DNA from: Clostridia bacterium | Lineage (GTDB): Bacteria; Bacillota_A; Clostridia; Christensenellales; Aristaeellaceae | Length of the DNA: 34,487 nt | Direction of reading: 5' to 3' | NCBI GenBank assembly: GCA_025997215.1 | Contig: BNUH01000029.1 | Coordinates: 1-34,487 of the forward strand | Shown here: positions 34,008 through 34,487 of the stretch, piece by piece | Layout of the letters: each line of letters opens with the position of its first letter | How positions within the stretch are numbered: the first letter of the stretch is position 1 | The notes under the pieces: generated by a model | What the model was told of the DNA's origin: nothing | Database searches by the model: none | The model's input: only the letters and a program-made list of their open reading frames with translations | Made by a program: the position numbers and the translations under genes

Positions 34008-34364
34008 ATGGCAGCAAGTATAAAGGACATGAAGGGTTATGTCAAGAAACTGCAGAGTGAAAGCAGGAAGATACTCGATACTGATGATGATATCAATAAA
34101 ATCCAGCGCAAGAAGAGCGAACTCTATGAGGCAATAAAAAACGATATAACTTGCACAGAATCATTCACGCTTATCGATAAACTAAACGCCAAACTTGATA
34201 ACGGTAAAGGTGTTTATACCGATGAAAACTTGACCGAAGCGATTGAGAAGATCGATGAGGAGATAAACAACCTGCAGCGTTCCATAGCAATGAAGGAAAA
34301 AGCAGAGGCTGATATGCGGCGTGCAGAAGAATTATTAAGGCAACAAAGCAAAGTATTTGGATAA
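34008..34364 (+). CDS. Small coiled-coil protein paired with the WXG100 gene
   Basis: A 118-residue, charged, almost wholly helical protein with two predicted coiled-coil stretches (about 5-45 and 75-112), and no Trp or signal peptide. It starts only two bases after the WXG100 stop, with GGGGAGG upstream, so the two are translated together. Size and location recall the YwqH/DUF5082-type partners next to WXG100 or LXG genes, but I do not claim membership. Its TAA stop overlaps the right terminal inverted repeat by two bases, so any downstream effector gene is beyond or disrupted by that repeat. Confidence 0.7.
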   Translation: MAASIKDMKGYVKKLQSESRKILDTDDDINKIQRKKSELYEAIKNDITCTESFTLIDKLNAKLDNGKGVYTDENLTEAIEKIDEEINNLQRSIAMKEKAEADMRRAEELLRQQSKVFG

Positions 34365-34487
34365 AGTCCATCGGTGAAATGTCAAGAGGGAAAAACGAGA
34401 GAAAACGGCAGTGAAGGCGGTGAAAAAGCGCAGAAAATACTCCTCAATAAACCCTGGCTAAGAAGGTCAAAGATTCATGGAAATCTT
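34363..34487. repeat. Right copy of the 125-bp terminal inverted repeat
   Basis: This is the exact reverse complement of 2-126. CGGTGAAA occurs at 34372-34379 and again at 34418-34425, 46 bases apart, a feature I associate with IS21-like ends. The repeat begins inside the stop codon of the coiled-coil gene. No transposase frame is visible within the 125 bases. Confidence 0.95.

Noticed and set aside
1..34487. Circular element or complete plasmid/phage
   Set aside because: The ends match as inverted, not direct, repeats, and there are no replication, packaging or structural genes.

Overview
The window reads as accessory carbohydrate-utilisation and secretion DNA from a Bacillota (Clostridia-like) bacterium, probably one contig of a metagenome-derived genome. 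The evidence is strong AGGAGG-type ribosome-binding sites, LplB/YtcP-type sugar permeases paired with large membrane-anchored AraC regulators, and a Firmicutes-style type VII secretion (T7SS) cluster with EssC, a YukD/EsaB-like protein and a WXG100 protein. No rRNA, tRNA or CRISPR array was seen. The two ends (2-126 and 34363-34487) are perfect 125-bp inverted copies of each other, so the window is bounded on both sides by the same repeat, facing inward.

Region 1 (139-3467, minus strand) holds a two-transmembrane AraC-type sensor-regulator followed by an LplB-type permease; the rest of that transporter would lie beyond the left repeat. A gene-poor stretch (3468-4641) carries several hairpins, including two diverged copies of a 39-40 nt palindromic repeat and a tandem hairpin pair resembling an IS200/IS605 end.

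Region 2 (4642-15232) is a catabolic island. Three translationally coupled minus-strand genes (a toroid-like lyase or hydrolase candidate, an FAD-dependent oxidoreductase and a second helical-barrel protein) diverge from an AraC-type sensor-regulator. That regulator converges on an ABC uptake operon in the order LplB, YtcP, solute-binding protein. Region 3 (15577-22792, plus strand) is a second uptake operon with a good sigma-70-type promoter: solute-binding protein, intergenic hairpin, LplB, YtcP, a GH13-like enzyme and an overlapping beta-helix GH28-like enzyme. Neither operon encodes a transporter ATPase, so a shared MsmX-type ATPase elsewhere is likely. The two operons probably import and break down different plant- or microbe-derived oligosaccharides.

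A 1.9-kb decayed stretch (22793-24737) with a frameshifted gene remnant separates the sugar genes from Region 4 (24738-34364), which is visibly more A/T-rich. Region 4 is a compact T7SS-like operon: a secreted TPR-SH3 protein, a secreted TPR-FN3 protein, a one-span protein with an FHA-like tail, a YukD-like ubiquitin fold, a three-ATPase EssC, a cytoplasmic TPR protein, a WXG100 protein and a coiled-coil partner. No recognisable EsaA, EssA or EssB is present, and the operon runs directly into the right terminal repeat. This unusual T7SS layout is the most interesting system here.
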